This document shows, piece by piece, positions 21,737-30,000 of a DNA stretch of 64,000 nt. The stretch covers positions 5,637,001 to 5,701,000 of the forward strand of contig NZ_JAPEPW010000001.1 in NCBI RefSeq assembly GCF_026339955.1. The letters are read 5' to 3'. The notes under the pieces were generated by a model. The model had not been told where the DNA came from. It made no database searches and saw only the letters and a program-made list of their open reading frames with translations. Position numbers and translations under genes: made by a program. The DNA comes from Streptomyces sp. NBC_01549 (GTDB lineage: Bacteria; Actinomycetota; Actinomycetes; Streptomycetales; Streptomycetaceae). How positions within the stretch are numbered: position 1 is the stretch's first letter; the number at the start of each line of letters is the position of its first letter.

Positions 21737-22540
21737 ATGGCTTCGCTCGACAAGGATCTAGACCCCGTACTCGACAAGGACGGCGTACGGCTCACCGTCG
21801 ACGACGCGATCGCCACGGTGACGCTGACCAATCCAGCCAAGCGCAACGCCCAAAGTCCTGCTCTGTGGCGGGCGTTGACGGAGGCCGGACGGTCGCTGCC
21901 GGGCACTGTCCGTGTCGTGGTGTTGCGTGCCGAGGGCCAGTCGTTCTCGGCCGGGCTCGACCGGCAGGCGTTCACGCCCGAGGGGTTCGACGGCGAGCCG
22001 TCGTTCATCGACCTCGCGCGTGGAGCCGACGCCGAGCTCGACGCGACCATCGCCGAGTACCAGGAGGCGTTCACCTGGTGGCGGCGCAGCGACGTCGTGT
22101 CCATCGCCGCTGTGCAGGGACACGCCATCGGTGCGGGTTTCCAGCTGGCGCTCGCCTGTGACCTGCGCGTCGTCGCGGACGACGTGCAGTTCGCCATGCG
22201 CGAGACCAGCCTCGGGCTCGTACCCGATCTGACGGGAACGCATCCACTGGTGAGCCTGGTGGGATACGCCCGTGCGCTGGAAATCTGCGCCACGGGTCGC
22301 TTCGTCTCGGCCGAGGAGGCCGAGCGCACGGGGCTCGCCAATCTCGCGGTGCCTGCCGACCAACTCGACGGCGCCGTGCGGGATCTCGCCGGTGCGGTGT
22401 TGGCCGCGCCTCGGGACGCGCTCATCGAGACCAAGGCGTTGCTGCGGGGCGCTCAGGAGCGGACGTACGAGGAGCAGCGGGTCGCCGAGCGGGCGGCTCA
22501 GGCCCGGCGGCTGAGGGACCTTGCCGGTCTGGGTGAGTGA
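21737..22540 (+). CDS. Enoyl-CoA hydratase/isomerase family protein
   Basis: Crotonase-fold protein, 267 residues. Conserved crotonase features: VTLTNPAKRNAQS near residue 30, LRAEGQSFSAGLD (oxyanion-hole loop), AAVQGHAIGAGFQLALACDLR and MRETSLGLVPDLTGTHPLV. The catalytic Glu positions of true hydratases are not both obvious, so another crotonase reaction is possible. RBS GGAGG at 21726. Independent of the fatty-acid synthesis genes further right. Confidence 0.88.
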   Translation: MASLDKDLDPVLDKDGVRLTVDDAIATVTLTNPAKRNAQSPALWRALTEAGRSLPGTVRVVVLRAEGQSFSAGLDRQAFTPEGFDGEPSFIDLARGADAELDATIAEYQEAFTWWRRSDVVSIAAVQGHAIGAGFQLALACDLRVVADDVQFAMRETSLGLVPDLTGTHPLVSLVGYARALEICATGRFVSAEEAERTGLANLAVPADQLDGAVRDLAGAVLAAPRDALIETKALLRGAQERTYEEQRVAERAAQARRLRDLAGLGE

Positions 22541-22554
22541 GGCCGTCCCTTCGG

Positions 22555-23283
22555 CTACTCGACGGCCGTCACCAGTGCTGCCACTGACGGGGTGTCCGGC
22601 AGGGCGTCCGCGACCGCTGTTCTGACGGCTCTTGCCACGTCCACCGTTCGCTCCGTCGCCGCGACCGCCAGTTCGACGCGGACGTGGCGGCGGGCGAGGG
22701 CGGGGTCCTCGCCCGGGACGTGCTCGATGTGCACCGGACGCCCCAGGACGTCCGTCAGATGAAGTACCCCCGGCACGGACAGCGCGGCGGTGGCCGCCCG
22801 GGCCTCGTCGGGGGCCGTCGGTACGGCCGCCGGACGCGGGGCGACGTGACGTACGGCGCTCGGCGGCGCGGAGACGTCCCCCAGTCCCGTCACCTTCAGG
22901 TCGACCTCAGTCACCGTCAGGCCGAGGGGCTCGGCCGCCTCGGCCAGGGTCGCGCGCAGGCGGGCCGCGGTCGTGGGGAGCGGCTCGACGCCCGGGGCCG
23001 TCGGGTCCGCCTCGGCCGTGAACTCCGCGACGACACGCAGCGGACCGGGCGGCAGCGCGCTGGGCGGCGGCGGTACGACGGGGTCGTCCACCAGATCCGG
23101 GTCCGCGAGGGCGATCCGGAGCGCGCCGAGGCGGATACCGGGCACGCCGGCCGCCGCGCGCCGCAGGAACGCGTCGGCCGCCTCCTCGGCGATCCAGGCG
23201 CCGTCGCGCGGATGTCCGAGCGGGAGGAGGCGCCCGAGCCCGAGCTGCCGCTGTACTGCCTGCGTCCATCGATCCGCGCTCAT
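22555..23283 (-). CDS. P10-family-like protein divergent from the Asp23 cluster
   Basis: 242 residues from ATG 23283 (MSADRWTQAVQRQLGLGRLL). No enzyme motif. The C-terminal part (HVRVELAVAATERTVDVARAVRTAVADALP) resembles an Asp23/Gls24 beta-alpha pattern. I recall streptomycete proteins annotated as nucleopolyhedrovirus P10 family in this position next to Asp23 genes. It is transcribed away from the cluster and may share its promoter region (85-base gap). Role unknown, possibly in the same envelope-stress module. Confidence 0.75.
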   Translation of the reverse strand: MSADRWTQAVQRQLGLGRLLPLGHPRDGAWIAEEAADAFLRRAAAGVPGIRLGALRIALADPDLVDDPVVPPPPSALPPGPLRVVAEFTAEADPTAPGVEPLPTTAARLRATLAEAAEPLGLTVTEVDLKVTGLGDVSAPPSAVRHVAPRPAAVPTAPDEARAATAALSVPGVLHLTDVLGRPVHIEHVPGEDPALARRHVRVELAVAATERTVDVARAVRTAVADALPDTPSVAALVTAVE

Positions 23284-23368
23284 TGCTCCAGCCTGCCGCA
23301 TCCCCGGCGCGCGAGCCCGCGAGCGCACCTACTGTGGGCGAAGAGGACGACCGAAAGGGCGTACGGCG

Positions 23369-23857
23369 ATGACCGACATGACGGAGCAGAACCGGGCGGA
23401 CAGCCTCGGGAGCGAGAGGGAAGCCCCCCAGAGCCGCAAGCCCGGGGTCACCAAGCGCGGCGGCGGTGATCCCGCCACCCGGGGGCGGACCACGATCGCC
23501 GACGGTGTTGTGGAGAAGATCGCCGGGCTCGCCGCCCGGGACGTACTCGGTGTCCATGCGATGGGCAGTGGGCTGAGCCGGACCTTCGGGGCCGTGCGCG
23601 ACCGCGTGCCGGGTGGGTCGAAATCCGTCTCGCGAGGCGTCAAGGCCGAGGTCGGGGAGGTGCAGACCGCGCTCGACCTGGAGATCGTCGTCGAGTACGG
23701 CGTGTCGATCGCGGACGTCGCCCGCGCGGTGCGCGAGAACGTCGTCGCGGCCGTGGAGCGCATGACGGGACTCGAGGTCGTCGAGGTCAACATCGCGGTG
23801 AGTGATGTGAAGCTTCCCGAGGAAGAAGATGAGGAGCCGGAGTCGCGGCTCCAGTGA
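23369..23857 (+). CDS. Asp23/Gls24 family envelope stress response protein
   Basis: 162 residues. The N-terminal 45 residues are polar and disordered; the Asp23 domain follows (TTIADGVVEKIAGLAARDVLGVHAM ... VKAEVGEVQTALDLEIVVEYGVSIADVARAVRENVVAAVERMTGLEVVEVNI), ending in an acidic tail. In Firmicutes Asp23 coats the membrane through AmaP; an AmaP-like gene lies four genes downstream. First gene of a five-gene run with overlaps. A second ATG at 23378 is also possible as the start. Confidence 0.92.
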   Translation: MTDMTEQNRADSLGSEREAPQSRKPGVTKRGGGDPATRGRTTIADGVVEKIAGLAARDVLGVHAMGSGLSRTFGAVRDRVPGGSKSVSRGVKAEVGEVQTALDLEIVVEYGVSIADVARAVRENVVAAVERMTGLEVVEVNIAVSDVKLPEEEDEEPESRLQ

Positions 23858-23943
23858 CCGGCCCGGCCGCCGAACGGCCCACGACATCCCGGCCACCGAA
23901 CCGCCGGCGACACTCCGGCCGTCGAACCGCTGAGGAGCGCACC

Positions 23944-24129
23944 ATGAGCTTGGCCGTGATCGGCATGATCGCCGGAATGGCGCTGGGCTTCGCCGGGTAC
24001 TTCGGGGGCTTCGGGGCCTTCCTGCTCGTGGCCGCCCTGGGTGCCGTCGGGTTCGTCGTCGGACGGTTCCTCGAAGGGGACCTGGACCTCGGTGACTTCT
24101 TCCGTCCCCGTGACGACCGGCGGCGGTGA
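23944..24129 (+). CDS. Small Gly-rich two-TM membrane protein
   Basis: 61 residues: MSLAVIGMIAGMALGFAGYF followed by a second hydrophobic stretch (FLLVAALGAVGFVVGRFLEG) and a charged tail RPRDDRRR. This matches the small DUF2273-type proteins that accompany Asp23 genes. GAGGAG lies just before the ATG. Its stop overlaps the next GTG (GTGA), so translation is coupled. Confidence 0.88.
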   Translation: MSLAVIGMIAGMALGFAGYFGGFGAFLLVAALGAVGFVVGRFLEGDLDLGDFFRPRDDRRR

Positions 24130-24509
24130 CGGAAGTGACCGGCCCGCTCGGTGACACCCGACGGCCCCTGACGGCCGTCGCGGCGGCCGAGCGCGGCGCG
24201 ACCCGGATCGCCGACCGGGTCGTGGCGAAGATCGCCGCGCAGGCGGTCCGCGAGGCCCTGGGCCCGCTGCCCCCGGACGCCGTATCCCCGCACGCGACGG
24301 TCGTCGTGCACCACGACAGCGCCCGCGTCCACGTCCACCTCGAACTCGACTACCCCTCCGACATCGGCGGCCGCTGCAACGCGGTGCGTCGTCACGTCGC
24401 CGAGCGGGTAGAGGCGTTGACGGGGATGGAAGTGCCGGAGGTGGCGGTCCAGGTCGAGCGGCTGCACCTGGTACCGGCAGCCGCCGTGGCACAGGGGAGG
24501 ACGCGATGA
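24126..24509 (+). CDS. Second Asp23/Gls24-like protein
   Basis: 127 residues from a GTG coupled to the upstream gene. A divergent Asp23 domain: GATRIADRVVAKIAAQAVREALG, then HATVVVHHDSARVHVHLELDYPSDIGGRCNAVRRHVAERVEALTGMEVPEVAVQVERL. It lacks the long acidic tail of the first copy. The two probably form mixed assemblies, which is inference. Stop overlaps the next ATG (ATGA). Confidence 0.85.
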   Translation: MTEVTGPLGDTRRPLTAVAAAERGATRIADRVVAKIAAQAVREALGPLPPDAVSPHATVVVHHDSARVHVHLELDYPSDIGGRCNAVRRHVAERVEALTGMEVPEVAVQVERLHLVPAAAVAQGRTR

Positions 24510-25198
24510 GCGAGCCCCAGGGTTCCGAGAGCACCACCCGACGCATGCCCGTCCTGGAGAAGACGACCGCGGGCGCCCTGGCCGAGGGTGAATTCGACCG
24601 GTCCGCCTCCACGGCCGACCACGACCCGCCGCCCGCCGTCGACGACGCGAACGGGGGGCGGGGGCGGTTCTGGTCGGCGCGCCGCGTCCCCGCGGGGATC
24701 GTCACGCTGCTGGTCCTGGTGGCTGCGGGCGTCCTGCTGTACGACGTCGCGGCCGTACGCGCCCACCGGCCCGCCCTGCACTGGCGCAGGTCCCTCGCCC
24801 GGCAGCTCGCCGAGCGGCCCCTCGATGACACCTGGGTGCTCGTCGGTGCCGGCCTCGCCGCGGCCCTCGGACTCTGGCTGATCGTCCTCGCGGTGACGCC
24901 GGGGCTGCGCGACGTCCTGCCGATGCGGCGCACCCATCCCGACGTACGGGCCGGGCTGCACCGGGACGCCGCCGCGACGGCGCTGCGCGACCGGGCCATG
25001 GAGGTCTCCGGGGTCCGGTCGGTCCGGGTACGGATGGGGCGCAGGAAGGTCGATGTGCGGGTGGTCTCGCACTTCCGCGAACTCGACGACGTACGGGCCG
25101 ACCTGAACGTCACGCTCGCCGACGGTATCCGGGGGCTCGGGCTCGTCCGGCCGCCGGCCCTGTCGGTGCATGTGGTGCGGCCCGGACGGAAGGGGTGA
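24506..25198 (+). CDS. DUF6286-type two-TM membrane protein of the Asp23 module
   Basis: 230 residues. A disordered acidic N terminus (about 1-55), membrane segments at about 62-82 and 111-130, then a cytoplasmic domain with an Asp23-like alternation (GLHRDAAATALRDRAMEVSGVRSVRVRMGRRKVDVRVVSHF). Matches the DUF6286 description in my memory. Coupled at both ends (ATGA upstream, GTGA downstream). Likely helps anchor the soluble Asp23 proteins to the membrane. Confidence 0.82.
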   Translation: MSEPQGSESTTRRMPVLEKTTAGALAEGEFDRSASTADHDPPPAVDDANGGRGRFWSARRVPAGIVTLLVLVAAGVLLYDVAAVRAHRPALHWRRSLARQLAERPLDDTWVLVGAGLAAALGLWLIVLAVTPGLRDVLPMRRTHPDVRAGLHRDAAATALRDRAMEVSGVRSVRVRMGRRKVDVRVVSHFRELDDVRADLNVTLADGIRGLGLVRPPALSVHVVRPGRKG

Positions 25199-25782
25199 GG
25201 GCGGTGCTCAGGATCGTCAACCGTGTCCTGCTGGGAATCGTCGGGCTCGCGCTGCTGCTCCTGGGCGGCTCCGTGCTCGCTGTCGGACTGGGCGCGCGGC
25301 CGCCCTCCTGGTGGATCCACGACGGGCGGCACGACGTGCTGCTGAGCGCCGCCGAACGGACCCGGTGGCGGGACCAGGGCTGGTGGTGGCCGACCGTCAT
25401 CGCCACTCTCACGGTCGTCGTCCTGCTCAGCCTGTGGTGGCTGTCGGCCGTACTGCGACGGCGCCGGCTCGCGGAGGTGCTCGTCGACACCGGCGACGGC
25501 GAGGGGGCGCTGCTGCGCGGGCGGGCCCTGGAGGGCGTACTGGCCGACGAGGCGGGGCGGTTGGACGGTGTCGAACGGGCCCAGGTCCAGCTGACCGGGC
25601 GGCGGGACGCTCCCGGGACCCGGGTCCAGCTCCTGCTGGAACCCCATGTGGACCCCGGAGCCGCGCTGCATCTGCTGACCACGGAGGCGCTGGCGCACGC
25701 CCGGGACTCCGCGAGCCTGGCCGCGCTCCCCGCGGAGGTCCGCCTCCACGGGGTCAAGCACCGGGCCGAAAGGGTGAGTTAG
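25195..25782 (+). CDS. amaP: Alkaline-shock membrane anchor protein AmaP
   Basis: 195 residues from a GTG that overlaps the previous stop. Two membrane segments (about 8-28 and 63-84) flank an extracytoplasmic loop (RPPSWWIHDGRHDVLLSAAERTRW); a cytoplasmic domain follows (EGALLRGRALEGVLADEAGRLDGVERAQVQLTGR). This is the AmaP layout. Last gene of the module; a convergent SDR gene follows 20 bases later. Symbol given by family resemblance. Confidence 0.82.
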   Translation: MRAVLRIVNRVLLGIVGLALLLLGGSVLAVGLGARPPSWWIHDGRHDVLLSAAERTRWRDQGWWWPTVIATLTVVVLLSLWWLSAVLRRRRLAEVLVDTGDGEGALLRGRALEGVLADEAGRLDGVERAQVQLTGRRDAPGTRVQLLLEPHVDPGAALHLLTTEALAHARDSASLAALPAEVRLHGVKHRAERVS

Positions 25783-25802
25783 TCCCCCAGGGGGCAGCGG
25801 AC

Positions 25803-26558
25803 TCAGAACCCGCTTCGCATGCCGCCGTCCACCGGCACCATGATGCCCGTCAGATACGACGCGGCGGGTGAGAGCAGGAACGCCGCCGTGCGGCCGAACT
25901 CCTCCGGGGCGCCGTAGCGGCGCAGCGGGATCCGCGACTCGTTGGCCGCGCGGGTGGCCTCCGGGTCGGCGGAGAGGCCGTCGAGCTCGCGCACGCGGTC
26001 CGTGTCGATGCGGGCCGGGAGCAGGCCCAGGACACGGATGCCGCGCGGGCCCAGCTCGTCGGCGAGGGACTTGGCGAAGCCCGCGAGGCCGGGGCGCAGA
26101 CCGTTGGAGATGGTCAGGCCCGGGATCGGCTCGTGCACCGAGCCGGAGAGCACGAAGCCGATGACGCCGCCCTCGCCGAGCTCCGCGGCGGCCGCGCGGG
26201 CCAGCCGGACCGCGCCCAGGAAGACGGACTCGAAGGCGGCCGTCCACTGCTGGTCCGTGTTGTCCGCGACGAACCCGGGCGGCGGGCCGCCGACGCTGAT
26301 CAGGATGCCGTCGAAAGCGCCGAAGTGCTCGCGGGCCGCCGCGATCAGTCGCTCCGGGGTCCCCGGGGCGGAGTTGTCGGCGGCCACCCCGACCGCGTTC
26401 GGGCCGAGCGCGGACGCCGCGTCGCCGGCGGTCTTCTCATCGCGCCCCGTGACGATCACCTTCGCACCGTCGGCGGTGAGCTCGCGCGCGGCGGCGTTGC
26501 CCAGGCCACGGGTGGCTCCCGTGACGACGTACACACGGTCCTTCAGTCCAAGATCCAT
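25803..26558 (-). CDS. SDR-family oxidoreductase lacking the usual Tyr-x3-Lys
   Basis: 251 residues. The Rossmann cofactor motif GATRGLG is at residues 14-20 and the C terminus is regular (LLSPAASYLTGIMVPVDGGMRSGF). The usual NNAG motif is replaced by SVGGPPPG. Where Tyr-x3-Lys should follow the catalytic Ser (LSGSVHEPIPGLTISNGLRPG), there is Asn-x2-Arg. Several FabG-like SDRs of actinobacteria share this pattern, so the fold is intact but classical ketoreductase activity is doubtful. Start ATG at 26558, 14 bases before the next stop. Confidence 0.85.
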   Translation of the reverse strand: MDLGLKDRVYVVTGATRGLGNAAARELTADGAKVIVTGRDEKTAGDAASALGPNAVGVAADNSAPGTPERLIAAAREHFGAFDGILISVGGPPPGFVADNTDQQWTAAFESVFLGAVRLARAAAAELGEGGVIGFVLSGSVHEPIPGLTISNGLRPGLAGFAKSLADELGPRGIRVLGLLPARIDTDRVRELDGLSADPEATRAANESRIPLRRYGAPEEFGRTAAFLLSPAASYLTGIMVPVDGGMRSGF

Positions 26559-26572
26559 GGCCCCATCCTCCC

Positions 26573-28438
26573 CTATCGGGATTTCTCGTTTCCTCCCGGA
26601 TGCGCGTCACCGAACAGGTTGAAGGCGGTCCCCACCAGGCCGAGGTGGCTGAACGCCTGCGGGAAGTTGCCGAGCTGGCGGCGCGCGACGGGGTCGTACT
26701 CCTCGGCGAGCAGCCCCACGTCGTTGGCGAGGCCGATCAGCCGTTCGAACAGCTCGCGGGCCTCCTTCGTGCGGCCCGTCATGTGCAGCGCGTCCGCGAG
26801 CCAGAACGAGCAGACGAGGAAGGTGCCCTCGCCGCCCGGCAGCCCGTCGACGTCGGCGCCCTCGTCGCTGTAGCGGCGCAGCAGGAAGCCGTCGCGTTCG
26901 AGTTCGGCGCGCACCGCGTCGATGGTGCCGACGACCCTGGGATCGTCGGGCGGCAGGAAACCGACGCGGGGGATGAGCAGCAGGGAGGCGTCCAGCGCGC
27001 GTGACCCGTAGGACTGCGTGAAGGTGTTCCGTTCGATGTCGAAGCCGTGTTCGCACACGTCCTGGTGCACCTCATCGCGCATCGTGCGCCAGCCCTCCAG
27101 GTCGCCGACGAGCGCCGGGTCGCTCTCCAGTGCCCGGACGGCGCGGTCGGCCGCCACCCACGCCATCACCTTCGAGTACACGAAGTGCCGGCGCGGGCCG
27201 CGCACCTCCCAGATCCCCTCGTCCGGTTGCCGCCAGGAGGTCCGCAGGAACTCCATCAGGGCGCACTGCAGGCGCCACATGTGCGGTTTGGACGGCAGGC
27301 CCGAGCGCTGGGCCAGCGTGAGCGAGTCGATGACCTCGCCGTACACGTCGAGTTGCAGCTGCTTCACGGCCTCGTTGCCGATCCGGACCGGGTACGAGCC
27401 CGCGAAGCCGGGCAGCCACTCCAGCTCGAACTCGGGCAGCCGCCGTTCACCGGAGAGGCCGTACATGATCTGCAGATCCGCGGGGTCGCCCGCGACCGCG
27501 CGCAGCAGCCAGTCGCGCCAGGCCTCGGCCTCCTCGTGGTACCCGGCCGACAGGAGCGCGCCCAGGGTGAGGGTCGAGTCGCGCAGCCAGCAGTAGCGGT
27601 AGTCCCAGTTGCGGACGCCGCCGAGTTCCTCCGGGAGCGAGGTGGTGGGGGCGGCGACGATGCCGCCGGTCGGGGCGAAGGTGAGGGCTTTGAGCGTGAT
27701 CAGGGAGCGCATGACGGCGTCCCGGTGCGCACCGTCGTAACGGCAGCGTGCCGCCCACGCCTGCCAGTCCTCGACGCTGGAGCGCAGCGCCTCGTACGGA
27801 TCGACGAGCGGCGGGCGTGACTGGTGCGAGGGGTGCCAGGTCAGGACGAAGGCGACCTTCTCGCCCGCCTCCACGGTGAACTCCGAGTGTGTGCGGAAGT
27901 CCTTGCCCCAGGTGCGCACCTCGGGTTCGCTGCGCAGCCACACCGAGTCCGGGCCCGCGACCGCCACCCGCTGGCCGTCGGCCCTGCGCACCCACGGTAC
28001 GACGGAGCCGTAGTCGAAGCGCAGTTGCAGTGTGCTGTGCACCGTCACCCGGCCGCTGAGGCCTTCGACGACGCGGATGAGATCGGGGGCGTGCTCGCGC
28101 TGCGGCATGAAGTCGGTCACGCGGACCGCGCCCTCCTCCATCTCCCATTCGGAGTCGAGCACCAGCGTGTCCCGCCGGTAGGCCCGCCGGGCGCAGGGGC
28201 CCGCCCCCTTGGGTGAGATCCGCCAGCGGCCGTGGTTCTCGTCGCCGAGGATCGCGGCGAAGCAGGCGGCCGAGTCGAACCGTGGCAGACAGAGCCAGTC
28301 GACGGACCCGTCCCGGCCCACCAGCGCGGCGGTCTGTTCGTCCCCGATGAGCGCGTAGTCCTCGATACGTGGGTGCACGTGGGGCGAGTTCCCGGCGGAG
28401 GCCGGGGCCAATCGGGTCGAGGGCCGACCGGGTGACAC
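26573..28438 (-). CDS. Glycoside hydrolase family 15 protein (trehalase/glucoamylase-like)
   Basis: About 621 residues; the N-terminal trehalase-like domain starts RIEDYALIGDEQTAALVGRDGSVDWLCLPRFDS and the (alpha/alpha)6 catalytic domain contains GGVRNWDYRYCWLRDSTLTL and the PQAFSHLGLVGTAFNLF C terminus. Related actinobacterial enzymes act as trehalases. The first 20-odd residues are poorly conserved: GTG 28438 gives the longest form and the GTG at VHPRIEDYAL is the likely alternative; neither has a good RBS. No signal peptide, so cytosolic. It runs in the same direction as the SDR gene, 14 bases away. Confidence 0.88.
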   Translation of the reverse strand: MSPGRPSTRLAPASAGNSPHVHPRIEDYALIGDEQTAALVGRDGSVDWLCLPRFDSAACFAAILGDENHGRWRISPKGAGPCARRAYRRDTLVLDSEWEMEEGAVRVTDFMPQREHAPDLIRVVEGLSGRVTVHSTLQLRFDYGSVVPWVRRADGQRVAVAGPDSVWLRSEPEVRTWGKDFRTHSEFTVEAGEKVAFVLTWHPSHQSRPPLVDPYEALRSSVEDWQAWAARCRYDGAHRDAVMRSLITLKALTFAPTGGIVAAPTTSLPEELGGVRNWDYRYCWLRDSTLTLGALLSAGYHEEAEAWRDWLLRAVAGDPADLQIMYGLSGERRLPEFELEWLPGFAGSYPVRIGNEAVKQLQLDVYGEVIDSLTLAQRSGLPSKPHMWRLQCALMEFLRTSWRQPDEGIWEVRGPRRHFVYSKVMAWVAADRAVRALESDPALVGDLEGWRTMRDEVHQDVCEHGFDIERNTFTQSYGSRALDASLLLIPRVGFLPPDDPRVVGTIDAVRAELERDGFLLRRYSDEGADVDGLPGGEGTFLVCSFWLADALHMTGRTKEARELFERLIGLANDVGLLAEEYDPVARRQLGNFPQAFSHLGLVGTAFNLFGDAHPGGNEKSR

Positions 28439-28479
28439 TTGTCGAGGAGATACGGGCGCGCCGCGCGGCGTGCCAGGGA

Positions 28480-29271
28480 TCAGGCGGCCACCGGGGCCGC
28501 TTCCGGTGTGGTCGCGGAGGCGGCGGCCGCGGCCCGGTCGCGGCGCTCACGGCGGACCAGGATCACCCAGCCCACCGGCACACCCGCGGAGAAGAGCCAC
28601 CACTGGATCGCGTACGCCATGTGCGGCCCGATGTCGTTGTGCTCGGGGTCGGGGATCAGCTCGGGGGAGTCGCCCCTGGGCTCGGGCGCGGTCTGCTCGA
28701 TGTACCCGCCGAGGACCTGCTTGCCGAGGCTCTTCGCCTGCTGCTCGCTGTTGATCAGCATGACCTGGCGGTCGGGCAGGCCCTGGACGTTCTTGATGCC
28801 GCTGTCTCCGGTCGTCTCGTCGGGCATCAGCCGCCCGGTGACAGTGATCTCGCCCTTCGCGGGTGCCGGGATCTTCGGGAACGCGGTCTGCGAGCCGCCC
28901 GAGTCGATCCAGCCCCGGTTGACGATCAGCACCCGGCCGTCGTCCAGGTCGAAGGGGGTCAGGACGTGGTAGCCGACCTCGCCGTCGGCGTTGGTGCGGC
29001 GCCGCACGACGACCTCGTGCGCGGTGTCGAAGGTGCCCTTCGCGGCCACCCGGCGGTACAGGTCCGCGTGCTTGATGTGCTGCCCCGGCGCGGTGACCGA
29101 CTCGGCGGGCACCGGCCTGGCCGTCAGCGACTGCGAGATCACCTTGTTCAGCGCCACCTTGTGCTCATGGCGGTGCAGCTGCCAGAAGCCCAGCTTGATC
29201 ATCGTGGGGATGAGCAGGAGGGCCACGAGGGTGAGAATCACCCACTGCCGGGACAACAGGAAGCGGTACAC
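28480..29271 (-). CDS. SURF1 family cytochrome oxidase assembly protein
   Basis: About 263 residues. Two membrane segments near the termini (LLSRQWVILTLVALLLIPTM and AYAIQWWLFSAGVPVGWVIL) flank an extracytoplasmic domain with GTFDTAHEVVVRRRT and GRVLIVNRGWI, the SURF1 pattern. SURF1 assists haem a insertion into aa3-type oxidase. GTG 29271 (VYRFLLSRQW) fits the family; a TTG at 29286 is the alternative. The start sits at the foot of an 11-bp hairpin. Confidence 0.92.
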   Translation of the reverse strand: MYRFLLSRQWVILTLVALLLIPTMIKLGFWQLHRHEHKVALNKVISQSLTARPVPAESVTAPGQHIKHADLYRRVAAKGTFDTAHEVVVRRRTNADGEVGYHVLTPFDLDDGRVLIVNRGWIDSGGSQTAFPKIPAPAKGEITVTGRLMPDETTGDSGIKNVQGLPDRQVMLINSEQQAKSLGKQVLGGYIEQTAPEPRGDSPELIPDPEHNDIGPHMAYAIQWWLFSAGVPVGWVILVRRERRDRAAAAASATTPEAAPVAA

Positions 29272-29299
29272 CCCACGACCGTACAACTCGGTCGTGGGG
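29271..29299. promoter_or_regulatory. Perfect hairpin over the SURF1 start region
   Basis: CCCCACGACCG (29271-29281) and its exact complement (29289-29299) enclose a 7-base loop. On the SURF1 strand it ends at the first base of the start codon. It could sequester translation initiation or terminate transcription; sequence alone does not decide. Confidence 0.55.
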
Positions 29300-29364
29300 C
29301 GTGTTCACGGGGGTGCGCGTCGCCCTGACGGCGGCGTGTGCTCTCGGCGTGTCCCGATGTGTTC

Positions 29365-29421
29365 TCAGACCTTGTCGATGATGCCCACCCTGCCCTCCGC
29401 GCGGGCGCAGTGCGCCGTACC
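29365..29421 (-). pseudogene. 3' fragment of a metallothionein-like gene
   Basis: Encodes GTAHCARAEGRVGIIDKV then TGA. Its DNA matches the 3' part of the intact gene at 30001-30258 with four differences over 47 bases. No start or upstream half is present here; the complementary 5' half lies at 34011-34079 on the same strand. Confidence 0.75.
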
Positions 29422-29432
29422 TGCGCTTCGCA

Positions 29433-29561
29433 TCACCGACTGAGGGTGGCGGTGGCGAGGATCTCGGTGGTCTGCCGGATCACGTTCGGGGAGGCGTTGT
29501 TGAGGCACACGTAGCTGGTCCGCGCGGCATGCCCGTCCTCGGCCGGACGCACGATGCGCAT
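29433..29561 (-). CDS. Small orphan ORF in the island
   Basis: 42 residues, starting MRIVRPAEDGHAARTSYVCL and ending NVIRQTTEILATATLSR. Codon usage is plausible but no RBS or family is recognised. It may be the C-terminal fragment of a longer decayed gene, because the same frame stays open 60 bases further upstream. Confidence 0.25.
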   Translation of the reverse strand: MRIVRPAEDGHAARTSYVCLNNASPNVIRQTTEILATATLSR

Positions 29562-29724
29562 CAGTTCCTGTGAGCCGCCCGCCCGCTCGCGCCGACCGTC
29601 GACCCGGTCCGGTCGGCGCACGGCGGCACATGGCGACGACAGCCGTTCCCGGCTTTGTTCCGCTCACGTCGATGGACATGTCCGCAGTCTGCCGAGAGGG
29701 GACAAGCTCGTTGCCTCGATTGCG

Positions 29725-29895
29725 ATGCAGAACCTGACCAGTGGGCCGGGGTGGGGCGCCTTTGCAGAGTCGGCCGTCCCGGATCAGGGCGATTCTTTGA
29801 CGCGTGAAGAGTGGCTTGAGAAATGGCTGTCTGAAGCGCCGGTCCTGACCGAGGAGCGGGCAGACGAGATCCTGGAACTGATGGAGCTGAAGTGA
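29725..29895 (+). CDS. Small acidic hypothetical protein
   Basis: 56 residues (MQNLTSGPGWGAFAESAVPD then DSLTREEWLEKWLSEAPVLT and EERADEILELMELK). The C-terminal half is a predicted amphipathic helix pair rich in Glu and Leu. The frame is open further upstream, so the start is uncertain. Short proteins of this kind often accompany mobile DNA or toxin genes, but no partner is visible. Confidence 0.45.
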   Translation: MQNLTSGPGWGAFAESAVPDQGDSLTREEWLEKWLSEAPVLTEERADEILELMELK

Positions 29896-30000
29896 CAGAA
29901 GTGCAGAGAGGATGAGCCGCTACGCCGACCAGGTAGAACCTCCGGCCGGCAGAGCGCCGTCAGCTTGCCACCCCCTTCCCTGCCCTTGACCATGCCGCGT

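Noticed and set aside
23329..26247. A 972-codon minus-strand frame across the Asp23 module
   Set aside because: It covers six well-supported genes on the other strand and shows no domain.
29272..29364. Possible tRNA or CRISPR elements in the whole window
   Set aside because: No cloverleaf-like sequence with a GGTTCGAATCC-type T-arm and no regularly spaced short repeats were found in any intergenic region; this entry marks the last gap before the island that I checked closely.
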